NCBI RefSeq assembly: GCF_000714715.1
Contig: NZ_JMFO01000005.1
Span: 62,001 to 126,000, forward strand
DNA length: 64,000 bases
Direction: 5' to 3'
From: Candidatus Magnetobacterium casense
Lineage (GTDB): Bacteria; Nitrospirota; Thermodesulfovibrionia; Thermodesulfovibrionales; Magnetobacteriaceae
Positions within the stretch are counted from its first letter, which is position 1; each line of letters begins with the position of its first letter. A program made the position numbers and the translations under genes. The notes below the pieces were generated by a model. The model saw only the letters and a list, made by a program, of their open reading frames with translations. It was not told the origin of the DNA and ran no database searches. Positions 17,387-25,935 of the stretch are shown here, piece by piece.

Positions 17387-18628
17387 TTAATCGTCAAACT
17401 TAAGCTTTGGAAAAACGGGGGCGTCTGACTCGTTAAAACTCTTTAGGTCAAGGATAAACTTCTTTAGCTTGTCATATGTTTGTTCCTTTGAACTATTAAA
17501 ACCATGGGCAAGGTAAGAGCTATTTCTTTCCTCTTGTAAGTCCCTGAAGTTATCCTTACTCAACGAGTAAGCCTGCCCTAATTCATCGTTAAGTTCAAGA
17601 AGCAATTGCAGGGAGGCATCTTGTGGCAGCTTGATCTTACCACGATCCCCATATTTTTGGACAAAGTCGTCCTTGATTTTTTCTGGTAACTGCTTCTTTT
17701 CTACATCAGAGGTGTTTATGTTGTACTTGTCCAGGAGCCTCTCCTGTGCAATCATCTCCACAAGTCTGTATAGCCTGAGTATGGCATCATCAATCTTTCC
17801 CTCCTCAAACCTTCTGAGTGCATTTGCATACATGTCAAGGACATGGGCACGAGAGCAACGCCCTTTTGCCTCTGATAACACGTTGACAATCTCCAGGTTC
17901 TTCTTTGTGGCCTCAGCAAAGGCCCTGATGCCATTATCATGGAATTCTTGTAATAAGTCTACCCTTCCTTTTGTGAACGAGTCTTTGGCCGGCCGGTGTT
18001 TGAACAAATCCCATTTGTAGTAACCATCTACAAGGCTCGCCAGCAATTTAAAGTGATAACTGCCTTCTACCCCCTTCTGCACCAGACCGTCTAACAAGTC
18101 CTTTGCGGCCTTAAACTGATATTGATTGAAAAGTAGCGAAATCTTTTTCTTCTCCTCTACTGCCAATAAATCCCACGGATTTACACAATCGCGGATCGTT
18201 TCGTGTCCGTCCTGTACAATGCCAACACCGTCCTTAGTCCTCTGCGTTCCACCAACGTATGAGTAACAAAAGCCATCCGTAATTGAGGCAAGGGCAAGGG
18301 CTACAGACATGTTTTTTGTCCCACCAGTGTAATCAACGATCACATCCTCCTTCCCGTAGTTCTTATCCATTACCCTTTTAACTGATTGCTTTGCCAGGAC
18401 AAAACAGTGCCGTAAATCATCCGCATTGTCTGCCAGGGTTACTTCGCTTTTTATATCCAACCCATCAGTGTCTTTAATGCTTTTTCTAATATCAGCGATC
18501 TTGTCGCACGTGTCCTGGGATGCAAAGAACGAGACAAATTCAGGTCTATAGTGTGAAATGGACTTTACAATAGGTTCCGGTGTTCCACCAACTGATATGA
18601 TCATTGCCTTGTACTTCTTTTCTTCCAC
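17387..18628 (-). CDS. CARF-HEPN ribonuclease (TIGR02710, Csm6/Csx1-like)
   Basis: A 413-residue cyclic-oligoadenylate-activated RNase. The N-terminal CARF domain begins KAMIISVGGTPEPIVKSI and carries the ligand loop DYTGGTKNMSVALALAS near residues 98-115. The C-terminal HEPN domain has ERNSSYLAHGF, with R368 and H375 spaced R-x6-H, so the active site is intact. Cas10 next door has an intact cyclase motif, so a complete signalling pathway is likely: target RNA binding, cOA synthesis, then collateral RNA cleavage. It takes the place of csm6 in the operon. Confidence 0.9.
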   Translation of the reverse strand: MEEKKYKAMIISVGGTPEPIVKSISHYRPEFVSFFASQDTCDKIADIRKSIKDTDGLDIKSEVTLADNADDLRHCFVLAKQSVKRVMDKNYGKEDVIVDYTGGTKNMSVALALASITDGFCYSYVGGTQRTKDGVGIVQDGHETIRDCVNPWDLLAVEEKKKISLLFNQYQFKAAKDLLDGLVQKGVEGSYHFKLLASLVDGYYKWDLFKHRPAKDSFTKGRVDLLQEFHDNGIRAFAEATKKNLEIVNVLSEAKGRCSRAHVLDMYANALRRFEEGKIDDAILRLYRLVEMIAQERLLDKYNINTSDVEKKQLPEKIKDDFVQKYGDRGKIKLPQDASLQLLLELNDELGQAYSLSKDNFRDLQEERNSSYLAHGFNSSKEQTYDKLKKFILDLKSFNESDAPVFPKLKFDD

Positions 18629-18640
18629 GATTATTCCTCC

Positions 18641-19759
18641 CTATTGTTGATCATTGTTCACAATCTCCAACACTGCCCATCCAAAGGGCTTGAGACTGCT
18701 GTTGGCCTCTGGCTCGGGCTCCTCGGATGCAAACCACAGGGTAGTGGCATGAGGCTCATAAGTAGACGGTTCACCTCTTTTATGCATAATCTTTATACGC
18801 CTATATCCCTCAATGGTTACGGCCTCTGCCCCGGAGTGCCTGCCTATCCTGATCAAAAAGGCAGACTTCCCCCATTTGTCCTTGAACTGCGAAGGCATCA
18901 CGGAGGGACTTGCCTTGATTCTTGCTATGACCTTGTTATCCTCATCGTATATACTGTTGTAGAAGTCATTGACGGCCTTTAACAAGATACCAGATTGAAC
19001 AGGATTGGTTATAACACCTGACTTTAACGGTTGATCAATGTTTATGGTACCGCTAAAGACCGTATTAACCCCTATCGTCTCTAATATCTGATATGGCCCC
19101 TTAGCGGCCTGACCTTCGTCCTTCTTTCGGTTAACGGCGTAGAATATCTTGCATTTTGCCTCCCCTTCCGGTATAAAATCTGATACCTTGAGCAGTCGCA
19201 AGGGGTCAGTGTCAAATTGTCCGCCAAGGAGCTGTTTTTCCAGGACTTTCTTTGCGTCTTTATCATCACACTTCAATCGCTTGCTTTCCTTTGCCAGCTT
19301 ATTCAGATAGGCCGTGCGCATTGCCCCCTTTATCGAGGAGCCTGGTATATACGGCAGATTGTTATGTGGATTGTATGCGGTTCTGGCAATTTGAAATTGA
19401 TTGAGTTCCTTTTCCGCATTTTTTGTATCCTTAACCTTAACCTTTTTGAAATGCTCCAGCAGGGCGTTGTTACACGAAACCCTGACAATGATCTTCTGCT
19501 TGTCGGGCTTAAACTTGCCGGCAACAAAATTCATCATTTCGACAATAGATGCAACACTGCCCTTGTCACATATGCCTAAGAACTCCTCCCTGTCCGGTTT
19601 CGACAAGGAATCGACAAAAACCATTGGATCAAAGGCTGCCAGGTTCAGTTCATTACTTTTATTGCGGAGTATCACAAACGACGTTGGCTCATATATGTCA
19701 TCGCAGCCTATGTGCACCGGAGACATTACGTGGAGCCGGGCATGTATAGGTTTTTCCAT
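18641..19759 (-). CDS. csm5: Type III-A effector subunit Csm5
   Basis: A RAMP subunit at the distal end of the Csm complex. The chosen start is MEKPIHARLHVMSPVHIGCD at 19759, one base after the csm4 stop. The open frame extends 33 codons further upstream, but that part overlaps csm4 and is a basic, repetitive tail. The RAMP glycine motif is LPYIPGSSIKGAMRTAYLNK near residue 135, the conserved block of Csm5. Length about 372, normal for the family. Confidence 0.9.
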   Translation of the reverse strand: MEKPIHARLHVMSPVHIGCDDIYEPTSFVILRNKSNELNLAAFDPMVFVDSLSKPDREEFLGICDKGSVASIVEMMNFVAGKFKPDKQKIIVRVSCNNALLEHFKKVKVKDTKNAEKELNQFQIARTAYNPHNNLPYIPGSSIKGAMRTAYLNKLAKESKRLKCDDKDAKKVLEKQLLGGQFDTDPLRLLKVSDFIPEGEAKCKIFYAVNRKKDEGQAAKGPYQILETIGVNTVFSGTINIDQPLKSGVITNPVQSGILLKAVNDFYNSIYDEDNKVIARIKASPSVMPSQFKDKWGKSAFLIRIGRHSGAEAVTIEGYRRIKIMHKRGEPSTYEPHATTLWFASEEPEPEANSSLKPFGWAVLEIVNNDQQ

Positions 19760-19760
19760 C

Positions 19761-20813
19761 TTAAGCCTCCACGCTAACCGGTATGTTAACCGGTATGTAG
19801 AGCGAATACCCCTGTGCCACGGTCTTATCCTGCGCAAGCGATATATCAGTGACACCAACCCCTATATACGGTTTCTTAGGTATATCTTTATTCTTTGGCA
19901 TAAAGACGGCCCCTTCATCGGCCATGACAACCGGGCACTTAAAGGGATTGCCTGACCTGGCCAGCACATCGCCATGCTTGCCAAACCTCGTAAACGGCGT
20001 AAAAAACATATCACCGTAGACACCCCTCTCAGGGACACATGGGGCAAGGGTGTAACAGGCATTTGGATTATCGCTGCCCAAGCCGGCGAGGTCTATCTCC
20101 ATACACTCCCCCAGACAAAACCTGCCCAGGCCGCTTGAGGCATCACGGCCAAAGCCCATATCCCCGATCCTCTCTATGGCCATAACGACCTGCTCAATTG
20201 TAACAACATCCTCGTCCATGCCTACAAACAGCGCCAGTTCAGTGTTAGGATAATACACCCCATGCTCCACTGAAAATGGTGCAAAGCGACCCTCTCCGGT
20301 TGTGCCGGTATACCTGTTGATAGTGTTGTGAGGTTGAAGAAAATCAGCGATACAACTGCCATCGCCCCTCTTGTGTATCTGCTGCCTTTCTGTATCACTC
20401 AGCGCTGCCTTAAATTCATCAAACAGCTCCTTGTCATTGCAGAATTTCAAGTCCTTAAACGACGGGAATTTCTTGCCTTCCGGTACAAGCATCCACTTCT
20501 TTGACTTAACCTCCTTGCGCTTTTTTATGCGTTGCACTGTGTCCTGCGGGAGGTCAAACATGCAATCAGGTGGCAGGTTCGGCGAGGGTAGGGCATATGT
20601 GTAACTTCGGTTCACATAGAGCTTTGGAAAAGCGGATGAAAATACCACAAAGGGAGCCTCCGGATAACGGGCAATCAGGGTGTATAACTGCTCACCGGGC
20701 AGCTCCTGTTTATCGTAGGCTAGCTGCCAGCAGAAGTGCCCAAAGATGGTGTCTCCCTTGAGAGGGGTTGCAAATCCGCTAAGTGGCTTTATGGTAATCT
20801 CATATGTCTTCAA
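19761..20813 (-). CDS. csm4: Type III-A effector subunit Csm4
   Basis: A 350-residue RAMP protein that caps the 5' handle end of the crRNA. It starts KTYEITIKPLSGFATPLKGD and contains DTIFGHFCWQLAYD, typical of Csm4, plus the C-terminal glycine-rich loop GFGRDASSGLGRF near residue 220. It overlaps csm3 by four bases and precedes csm5 by one base, indicating tight co-translation. Confidence 0.92.
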   Translation of the reverse strand: MKTYEITIKPLSGFATPLKGDTIFGHFCWQLAYDKQELPGEQLYTLIARYPEAPFVVFSSAFPKLYVNRSYTYALPSPNLPPDCMFDLPQDTVQRIKKRKEVKSKKWMLVPEGKKFPSFKDLKFCNDKELFDEFKAALSDTERQQIHKRGDGSCIADFLQPHNTINRYTGTTGEGRFAPFSVEHGVYYPNTELALFVGMDEDVVTIEQVVMAIERIGDMGFGRDASSGLGRFCLGECMEIDLAGLGSDNPNACYTLAPCVPERGVYGDMFFTPFTRFGKHGDVLARSGNPFKCPVVMADEGAVFMPKNKDIPKKPYIGVGVTDISLAQDKTVAQGYSLYIPVNIPVSVEA

Positions 20814-21532
20814 CTGCCGCCTCCCTGCTTAAAGGGCTTCAGCCCCTCAAACATGCTGTTTATCCCCTCGTCGTTAAACGATATCTTTATCCTTCCATAC
20901 CCCCTGCTTCCACTTCCACCAAGGGCATCCATCTCAAGCAGCTTGAGTCCCTTAAGTACTGATTCAAATAGCACCTCATCGTCCTCAGCCAATACCTTGA
21001 AGGTAATCAGGAAGTTAAAAACTGTCCCCTCCGGCACCCGCTCGATAAATCTCGGATTTTCGGCTGTACCCTTGATCCTGTTTATGACGTTTTCCGATTT
21101 TTCCTCCGTAAGAGGCCACCGGTTGTCCTGCGCCTTTTTAAGCCACTCGCTATCGAGATAGCAGTCGGCAAACGACGCCCTCGTCGGTCCAATTTCCTCA
21201 GAGGCAGCATCAGCGCTCACCCCAAAGACCTTGAGCAAGCCGGTACACTTGGCCTTTAAATCCTTGTCGTTTTTTACCATGTCCAGCGTCTTGCCCGATA
21301 CAACGTCTCCGCCTGTGTAAACCATAAGGCCACTTTCCATCTCAAGAAGGGCTCGCACCTTTCCCTTTAGCGAGGACCCGGGTATATAGGGTTGACGGGT
21401 ATGGGGGTGCTTGATCACGGGGCTGTCCGTGCCGCCGATGTGCATCTCCGTATTGCCAGAGCCTATGTGAAGACCACTCTTAAGTGTTATCTTGCCCTCA
21501 AGTTTCTTGATTTCTTTGAGTCTTAATTCCAT
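20810..21532 (-). CDS. csm3: Type III-A backbone RNase Csm3
   Basis: The 240-residue backbone subunit that cuts target RNA every six bases. The catalytic Asp is retained as Asp36 in HIGGTDSPVIKHP. The glycine-rich motif is QPYIPGSSLKGKVRALLE, and the C-terminal loop is DALGGSGSRGYGRIKI. The complex should therefore have normal target RNase activity. It sits in the expected order between csm2 and csm4. Confidence 0.95.
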   Translation of the reverse strand: MELRLKEIKKLEGKITLKSGLHIGSGNTEMHIGGTDSPVIKHPHTRQPYIPGSSLKGKVRALLEMESGLMVYTGGDVVSGKTLDMVKNDKDLKAKCTGLLKVFGVSADAASEEIGPTRASFADCYLDSEWLKKAQDNRWPLTEEKSENVINRIKGTAENPRFIERVPEGTVFNFLITFKVLAEDDEVLFESVLKGLKLLEMDALGGSGSRGYGRIKISFNDEGINSMFEGLKPFKQGGGS

Positions 21533-21548
21533 GTCTTACCTCCGTGTC

Positions 21549-21974
21549 TTAGTCCTTTGGATTATAGTGTTTATAATATCCCATAATGGCCTCAAAGAAG
21601 CTTGCAAAGACGTCAAGGTCTCTTTCGTCATTAATCTGATCTATCTGTCCTTTGATGAAATCCTTAAAATCGCTTGATATCAGCTTTCTACCCTCGGCAT
21701 ATGCCGCCTTTGCGTTTAACATCTTCAGGTAAGGCAGGATTTTTTCAAATTCCGATGGCTTTTCCTTTACCCTCCTGTTAAACATTATGACCTCATCATA
21801 AAACTTTCGTGTCTGAGAGCTTTTGTTTTTTCCTTCGTTATTGCTTAATTTCTTGGCAATATTATCGGCATTATTGGAAAAGAGATCAGGATTAATCAAT
21901 CCTTTTTCCTTATCCTTCCAGAAGTTTACCTTCTCAGTACTGCTTGTACCTTTACCTCCGCTCTTTGCGTCCAT
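21549..21974 (-). CDS. csm2: Type III-A small subunit Csm2
   Basis: A 141-residue, mostly helical and charged protein that lines the inner side of the Csm backbone. The conserved region is TRKFYDEVIMFNRRV, then LPYLKMLNAKAAYAEGR, as in Csm2 families. Residues 1-25 are disordered and Gly/Ser/Lys rich. It lies between cas10 (12-base gap) and csm3 (16-base gap). Confidence 0.92.
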   Translation of the reverse strand: MDAKSGGKGTSSTEKVNFWKDKEKGLINPDLFSNNADNIAKKLSNNEGKNKSSQTRKFYDEVIMFNRRVKEKPSEFEKILPYLKMLNAKAAYAEGRKLISSDFKDFIKGQIDQINDERDLDVFASFFEAIMGYYKHYNPKD

Positions 21975-21986
21975 TTCATTTCCTCC

Positions 21987-24512
21987 TTATCTACGGTTAT
22001 AGATTATCTGCCACAGCGGTATCTTTAATCCTCCACCGTGCTCCTCAAGCCATTGAGCGCTCTGTTCCACTTCCTTTAGCGCCACGGCTCGTTCATCATC
22101 TTTAAGTCTCCTTCCCACGTTCCTGACAAGGGTGTATCTGAGCATTGCCCTCCACTTCAGGCACTCTATATCGTCTATGCTAACCTGCCCCATCTCCAAC
22201 AGCCTATTGGTCTTCTTTGACATCTCAATAAAGGCGTTTAACTTAAATAGCATGGCGCTATTGATATAACCACTGTCTAACCACTTATTAATTGTGTTCC
22301 TGCAAGAGTTCAATGTCTCAAGCCCTTTCCACTTTACCGTCTCTCCAAATATGGTTATAGCATTCTTGGCTTCAACAGACTTGGATTTCTCAAGCGCCTC
22401 CTCAGACCTCTTGGCAAGCGACAACACCGGATCGTTAGGCTTGCTGAGGCTTATACCGGCGGATATCGTAATATGCCTGTTGCCACACACATACTCCCTG
22501 AACCTATCTCTCATAAACCCGGCAAAGTCAATAATACGGTTCCACGGTCCAATGACAAACAGGTCGTCTCCACCCGCAAACACGGTGTAGATATCCTTAA
22601 ACCTGTCATCCGTGCTTAGGAGGTGTGGCAGGTACACCGTAAAAAACAGGTTCAACTGCCTGCTCAATGTCGCCATCCGTGAGATACTCATGCGTTCCTT
22701 TCTGATCCCACAACCAAACACAACTCCGAGGTTATCCACATCGGCCTTGAGCGCTGCCAGGGCCTCAGTCCCAGTATTTTCCCCATCCTCCAACGGATCC
22801 ACCTTCAGGGCCACCTTGGCAATATCGGAAAACGACTTTGGCACATGCCTGACATCAGTTGGCACGTAACCGTTGAGGAACCTGGCCGTCTTATCCGTGG
22901 TTATATCTCCATCCTTTGAGATAGATATGTCCCAGTCTTTGACGAGTTGCCTCTTGCGGACAAGCTCATTGAGCTGCCCTGTTACATCCAAAGACACCTG
23001 ATAGACGCCAAAGATGGGTTCCAACAGGCTATTTTCGAGGCTTGCCTCTTTGGTGGTAACCGCTATAAGGTTTTTTTTGACAAGTTTTGTGCCTAAGTAT
23101 ATATGGTCCCTGCAGATATTGCAGGCAGACTTTTCCTCATCTCCTAAGAGGGGATCGTTTTCAGCCTTTGGGCTTGACGGCCTCTTACCGCAGAAGGGAC
23201 ACAACGCCTTGGCCAGAGCATTGTTAAACCTTTTGAGATAGCCCTTGACAGGGCCGCCGTAGTTGTCAAGGTCGATCTTCTTATACTTGCGTCGCTGAGA
23301 CTGCATAGTAAACCTATCCCAAAACTCAGAAAACCCCTTGGAGATAAGGTTGTTGCATGAGACCTCACAGCATGATAGCCCAATAGATGACTCTCCGAGA
23401 AAGTTGTCCATAAACCATTCATTGATTTGTGTCTCCGTCTCATGGACTCTTTCTACGGTCTCAGTCGTGTTGGGGGCCATGACGGTAAACTTACCTGCGG
23501 CGTTTAAGATAATCGAGGACGGGGTTAGCCCTATGTTCGTACATAGCAGGTGGGCGGCTAGCTCTGACAGGAGCGAAACCGCAAACGACCTCCCCCTCAG
23601 GAGCTTGGCGGCGGCCTGCATTGTGCTGCCACCCTCGGCAAAGATGAAGTCCTGGATGCCGTAGAAATCCCCTGTTACAAACAAGAACTTTTTATCCTCG
23701 TAATCCTTGATCCTCTCTATGTCCATACTGTCGGTCTGTTGGTGATACAGATAAATGGCCGAGGCAATGGCAGAGGTTGTCCTGGAGTGGTCATAGAGTG
23801 AGATATCGGGTATTGTCCTGCCCACGGTAGCAGAGGGGATGTTTGAGGCGTAGGTCATGAAGAGGCTATCAAAGTGTTCAAACCACAGCGGTTCTTCTTT
23901 GTGCGAAATATTGCCAAGTGACGCTACAAAATCCTCGAACAGCTCGGTATACTCCTTCGTTGCTGATTTGCTGTCTAACGCGCTGTACTCGTCACCCTCT
24001 ATCGGAAAAATGTCTTTAGGCGAAAGTCTCTTTAGCGGGTATCTGAATGTGTAAGAGCTTATATCGTCCTCTTTTGGTTTGCCATCCAGGGCGATCCCCT
24101 CAAAGATAGAGAGCATCCGTGTTTTTTTGTAGTCCTTGACTTTCACCTCGTTACTGTAGTCCTCAAACTCTTTCCTGTCCATACCGCTGCTTACCCTGTC
24201 GGCAACCGCTATGATCCACTGCATAGGGGTCTTTGCATTGTGGTGCCCTGCGGCAAGGTTGATAAAAGAATCACCTGTCCCCCAATTGCCCTTATTAAAC
24301 CTCGTTGGCAGATACTCCTCGATGTATTCAATGAATGCCGCCGTATAGAGTGCATGGCTATGGGTGTAATGATTGTTGTAATACGGTTGATACAGACCCG
24401 CATTGCCGTTTTTGTATCCTGGTTCTACGGGAAACCCCGCCCTTTCAGCGAACTTACCGATATCATGTAAATAACTGGCGATAGCTATCTTGTAAACCGT
24501 TTGATTGTCCAC
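21987..24512 (-). CDS. cas10: Type III-A signature protein Cas10/Csm1
   Basis: A 841-residue large subunit. The HD nuclease motif is YLHDIGKFAERAG (His16, Asp17) with AGHHNAKTPMQW downstream. The first palm domain is at residues 270-400. The zinc motif is CPFCG near 436 with CNIC near 464. The second palm carries the cyclase signature FAGGDDLFVIGPW near 643-647. Both single-strand DNase and oligoadenylate synthase activities should be present. Translation starts at GTG, preceded by a near-perfect AGGAGG. It is the first gene of the operon running to the array; its promoter is at 24550-24579. Confidence 0.96.
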   Translation of the reverse strand: MDNQTVYKIAIASYLHDIGKFAERAGFPVEPGYKNGNAGLYQPYYNNHYTHSHALYTAAFIEYIEEYLPTRFNKGNWGTGDSFINLAAGHHNAKTPMQWIIAVADRVSSGMDRKEFEDYSNEVKVKDYKKTRMLSIFEGIALDGKPKEDDISSYTFRYPLKRLSPKDIFPIEGDEYSALDSKSATKEYTELFEDFVASLGNISHKEEPLWFEHFDSLFMTYASNIPSATVGRTIPDISLYDHSRTTSAIASAIYLYHQQTDSMDIERIKDYEDKKFLFVTGDFYGIQDFIFAEGGSTMQAAAKLLRGRSFAVSLLSELAAHLLCTNIGLTPSSIILNAAGKFTVMAPNTTETVERVHETETQINEWFMDNFLGESSIGLSCCEVSCNNLISKGFSEFWDRFTMQSQRRKYKKIDLDNYGGPVKGYLKRFNNALAKALCPFCGKRPSSPKAENDPLLGDEEKSACNICRDHIYLGTKLVKKNLIAVTTKEASLENSLLEPIFGVYQVSLDVTGQLNELVRKRQLVKDWDISISKDGDITTDKTARFLNGYVPTDVRHVPKSFSDIAKVALKVDPLEDGENTGTEALAALKADVDNLGVVFGCGIRKERMSISRMATLSRQLNLFFTVYLPHLLSTDDRFKDIYTVFAGGDDLFVIGPWNRIIDFAGFMRDRFREYVCGNRHITISAGISLSKPNDPVLSLAKRSEEALEKSKSVEAKNAITIFGETVKWKGLETLNSCRNTINKWLDSGYINSAMLFKLNAFIEMSKKTNRLLEMGQVSIDDIECLKWRAMLRYTLVRNVGRRLKDDERAVALKEVEQSAQWLEEHGGGLKIPLWQIIYNRR

Positions 24513-24549
24513 TTGCCCCTCCTGTTGAACAAAGTTTGTTTTAGTGTCT

Positions 24550-24579
24550 ATAGTAGAACAAAGACGTCATAAATGTAAA
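24550..24579 (-). promoter_or_regulatory. Probable sigma-70 promoter of the cas operon
   Basis: On the minus strand TTTACA (24579-24574) and TACTAT (24555-24550) are separated by 18 bases, about 40 bases before the cas10 GTG and its ribosome site. Confidence 0.5.
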
Positions 24580-24587
24580 TATTTTCC

Positions 24588-24720
24588 GTATCCTCTTAAA
24601 AAAGTATGGTAAAATAGAGTCAAGGGGGTTTCTTCGTGCCCGGGGCGGGTGCGACTTTTTACGGCAGGGGTGCCTCACCCCCTGGAGTGCCAAGAAGCGG
24701 AGCCGCCCCTTTTTTTTTCT
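24588..24720 (+). repeat. Long copy of the GGGGTCAAG dispersed repeat with a MITE-like terminus
   Basis: Starts with GTATCCTCTT (24588), whose first 25 bases match the MITE terminal repeat at 23 positions. It continues through GAGTCAAGGGGG, TTCTTCGTGCCC and the palindromic GGGGTGCCTCACCCC, to CAAGAAGCGGAGCC and a T-run. GGGGCGG near the start pairs with CCGCCCC before the T-run, so it may also act as a terminator between the divergent cas and cbi operons. Confidence 0.7.
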
Positions 24721-24722
24721 TC

Positions 24723-24775
24723 TTGACATATGCCTCCAGATGTGGTAGTCTATCACAGTATGACTGTAGTCATAT
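24723..24775 (+). promoter_or_regulatory. Promoter and operator-like palindrome upstream of cbiM
   Basis: TTGACA (24723-24728), 17 bases, then TAGTCT (24746-24751) make a plausible promoter. At the expected start site lies GTATGAC-TGTA-GTCATAT (24758-24775). The half-sites resemble NikR sites, but NikR spacing is 16 bases and here only 6 separate GTATGA from TCATAT, so the regulator is unknown. Confidence 0.55.
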
Positions 24776-24776
24776 T

Positions 24777-24835
24777 AAGCCACGAAGGTTTTTATTAGGG
24801 ATTGTAGTCTTTAAAAAACCTTGGTGGCTTTTTTT
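24777..24835 (+). terminator. Intrinsic terminator in the cbiM leader
   Basis: AAGCCACGAAGGTTTTT (24777-24793) pairs with AAAAACCTTGGTGGCTT (24814-24830) at 16 of 17 positions, followed by a run of T. It lies between the promoter and the coding genes, so it would make a ~75-base transcript unless antitermination occurs. It could be an attenuator or riboswitch expression platform for metal uptake. Confidence 0.8.
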
Positions 24836-24859
24836 ATTTCTCCTGAAAAGGACAGTTAT

Positions 24860-24925
24860 ATGAAAAAACATAATCAGCGTTCCATACGAAAACAACAAAA
24901 TGGAGGTTTAAATGCATATACCTGA
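24860..24925 (+). CDS. Possible 21-residue leader peptide overlapping cbiM
   Basis: An ATG at 24860, with AAAGGA before it, opens a basic 21-codon frame (MKKHNQRSIRKQQNGG at the start) that runs over the cbiM ribosome site and ends 14 bases inside cbiM. This would fit translational coupling. It may also be chance. Confidence 0.3.
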   Translation: MKKHNQRSIRKQQNGGLNAYT

Positions 24926-25598
24926 TGGCTACCTGAGTCCTCAAACGTACATACCTCTTTATGGGGCGTCTTTTGTATTTTGGTCTGTTGCCCTCAAAAA
25001 ATTGAAGGAAGGGCTTTCCGCCAAACACGTTCCCTATCTGGCTATGGCGGCGTCCTTTTCTTTTATCATTATGATGTTTAACGTGCCTATCCCTGGTGGA
25101 ACTACAGGTCATGCAGTGGGTTCCGGCATTATTGCCATACTTCTGGGGCCATGGACAGCGGTGATAGCAGTGTCAGTTGCATTGATAATTCAGGCGATAG
25201 TCTTTGGCGACGGCGGGATCACCGCAATTGGTGCGAACTGTTTCAATATGGCTGTGGCAATGCCATTTGTATCTTATTGGGTGTTTAAACTTTTGAGAGG
25301 TAAATCAAGTGACGACACAAGGCTACACGTAGCGGCATTTCTTTCCGGTTACGTTGGACTGTCCGTTGCTGCAGCACTTACAGGCGTTGAATTCGGGATT
25401 CAACCGCTGATTGCCAGTGGGCCTGACGGAAGACCTCTTTATGCGCCTTATCCGTTGTTGGTGGCTCTTCCTGTAATGGTTTTGGAGCATATGTTTTTGT
25501 TCGGCGTCGTAGAGGGTGTTGTCACGGTTTTGTTATTGAAATATCTTATAAGGCATGACTCCGGTTTGGTCTATGCGCTAACAGTCAAGGAGGCATAA
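24912..25598 (+). CDS. cbiM: Ni/Co ECF importer substrate-binding subunit CbiM/NikM
   Basis: A 228-residue membrane protein that binds the metal for an energy-coupling factor importer. The conserved N-terminus MHIPDGYLSP supplies the metal ligands (amino group, His2). About seven helices follow, with the family motifs GGTTGHAVG and FGDGGITAIGANCFNMA. GGAGG stands before the ATG. The gene heads a four-gene operon with PDGLE, cbiQ and cbiO. No cobalamin biosynthesis genes are nearby, so nickel or cobalt specificity cannot be decided. Confidence 0.95.
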   Translation: MHIPDGYLSPQTYIPLYGASFVFWSVALKKLKEGLSAKHVPYLAMAASFSFIIMMFNVPIPGGTTGHAVGSGIIAILLGPWTAVIAVSVALIIQAIVFGDGGITAIGANCFNMAVAMPFVSYWVFKLLRGKSSDDTRLHVAAFLSGYVGLSVAAALTGVEFGIQPLIASGPDGRPLYAPYPLLVALPVMVLEHMFLFGVVEGVVTVLLLKYLIRHDSGLVYALTVKEA

Positions 25599-25599
25599 A

Positions 25600-25935
25600 A
25601 TGATGACATCACGGAAGAAACTCTGGACAGGTCTGTTTATTCTGGCGATTCTTACTCCCCTTGGGGTCATCCTCCCCAAGGCGTTCAATGCAGGGGATGC
25701 CTGGGGCGAATGGGGGCCGGAGACACTCGAAAAACTGATTGGATACGTTCCCGACGGGATGAATCGATTGTCCGCTCTATGGGATGCCCCAATCCCCGAC
25801 TATAATCTTGGCGGCGAAAATGCCTCTATGGCTCTCCAGGTGATATCATACACCGCCTCCGGACTTATAGGCATACTGGCAATCAGTCTTGTGATGTATA
25901 TAATTTCACGGTTCATAGCAAAGAGTGAAAAGTAA
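25600..25935 (+). CDS. PDGLE-domain accessory subunit (CbiN/NikN-like)
   Basis: A 111-residue protein with an N-terminal helix (residues 8-28) and a second at 85-105, and a periplasmic loop between them. It replaces CbiN or NikN in many Ni/Co ECF importers and assists metal loading of the M subunit. It starts one base after the cbiM stop and overlaps cbiQ by 11 bases. Confidence 0.82.
   Translation: MMTSRKKLWTGLFILAILTPLGVILPKAFNAGDAWGEWGPETLEKLIGYVPDGMNRLSALWDAPIPDYNLGGENASMALQVISYTASGLIGILAISLVMYIISRFIAKSEK

Noticed and set aside
19760..19858. 33-codon N-terminal extension of csm5
   Set aside because: It overlaps csm4 completely; the Met at 19759 sits right after the csm4 stop and fits the Csm5 family start.
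24758..24775. NikR operator upstream of the Ni/Co importer
   Set aside because: The half-sites are similar to GTATGA/TCATAC, but the spacing is 6 instead of 16 bases, so I report only an unassigned palindrome.
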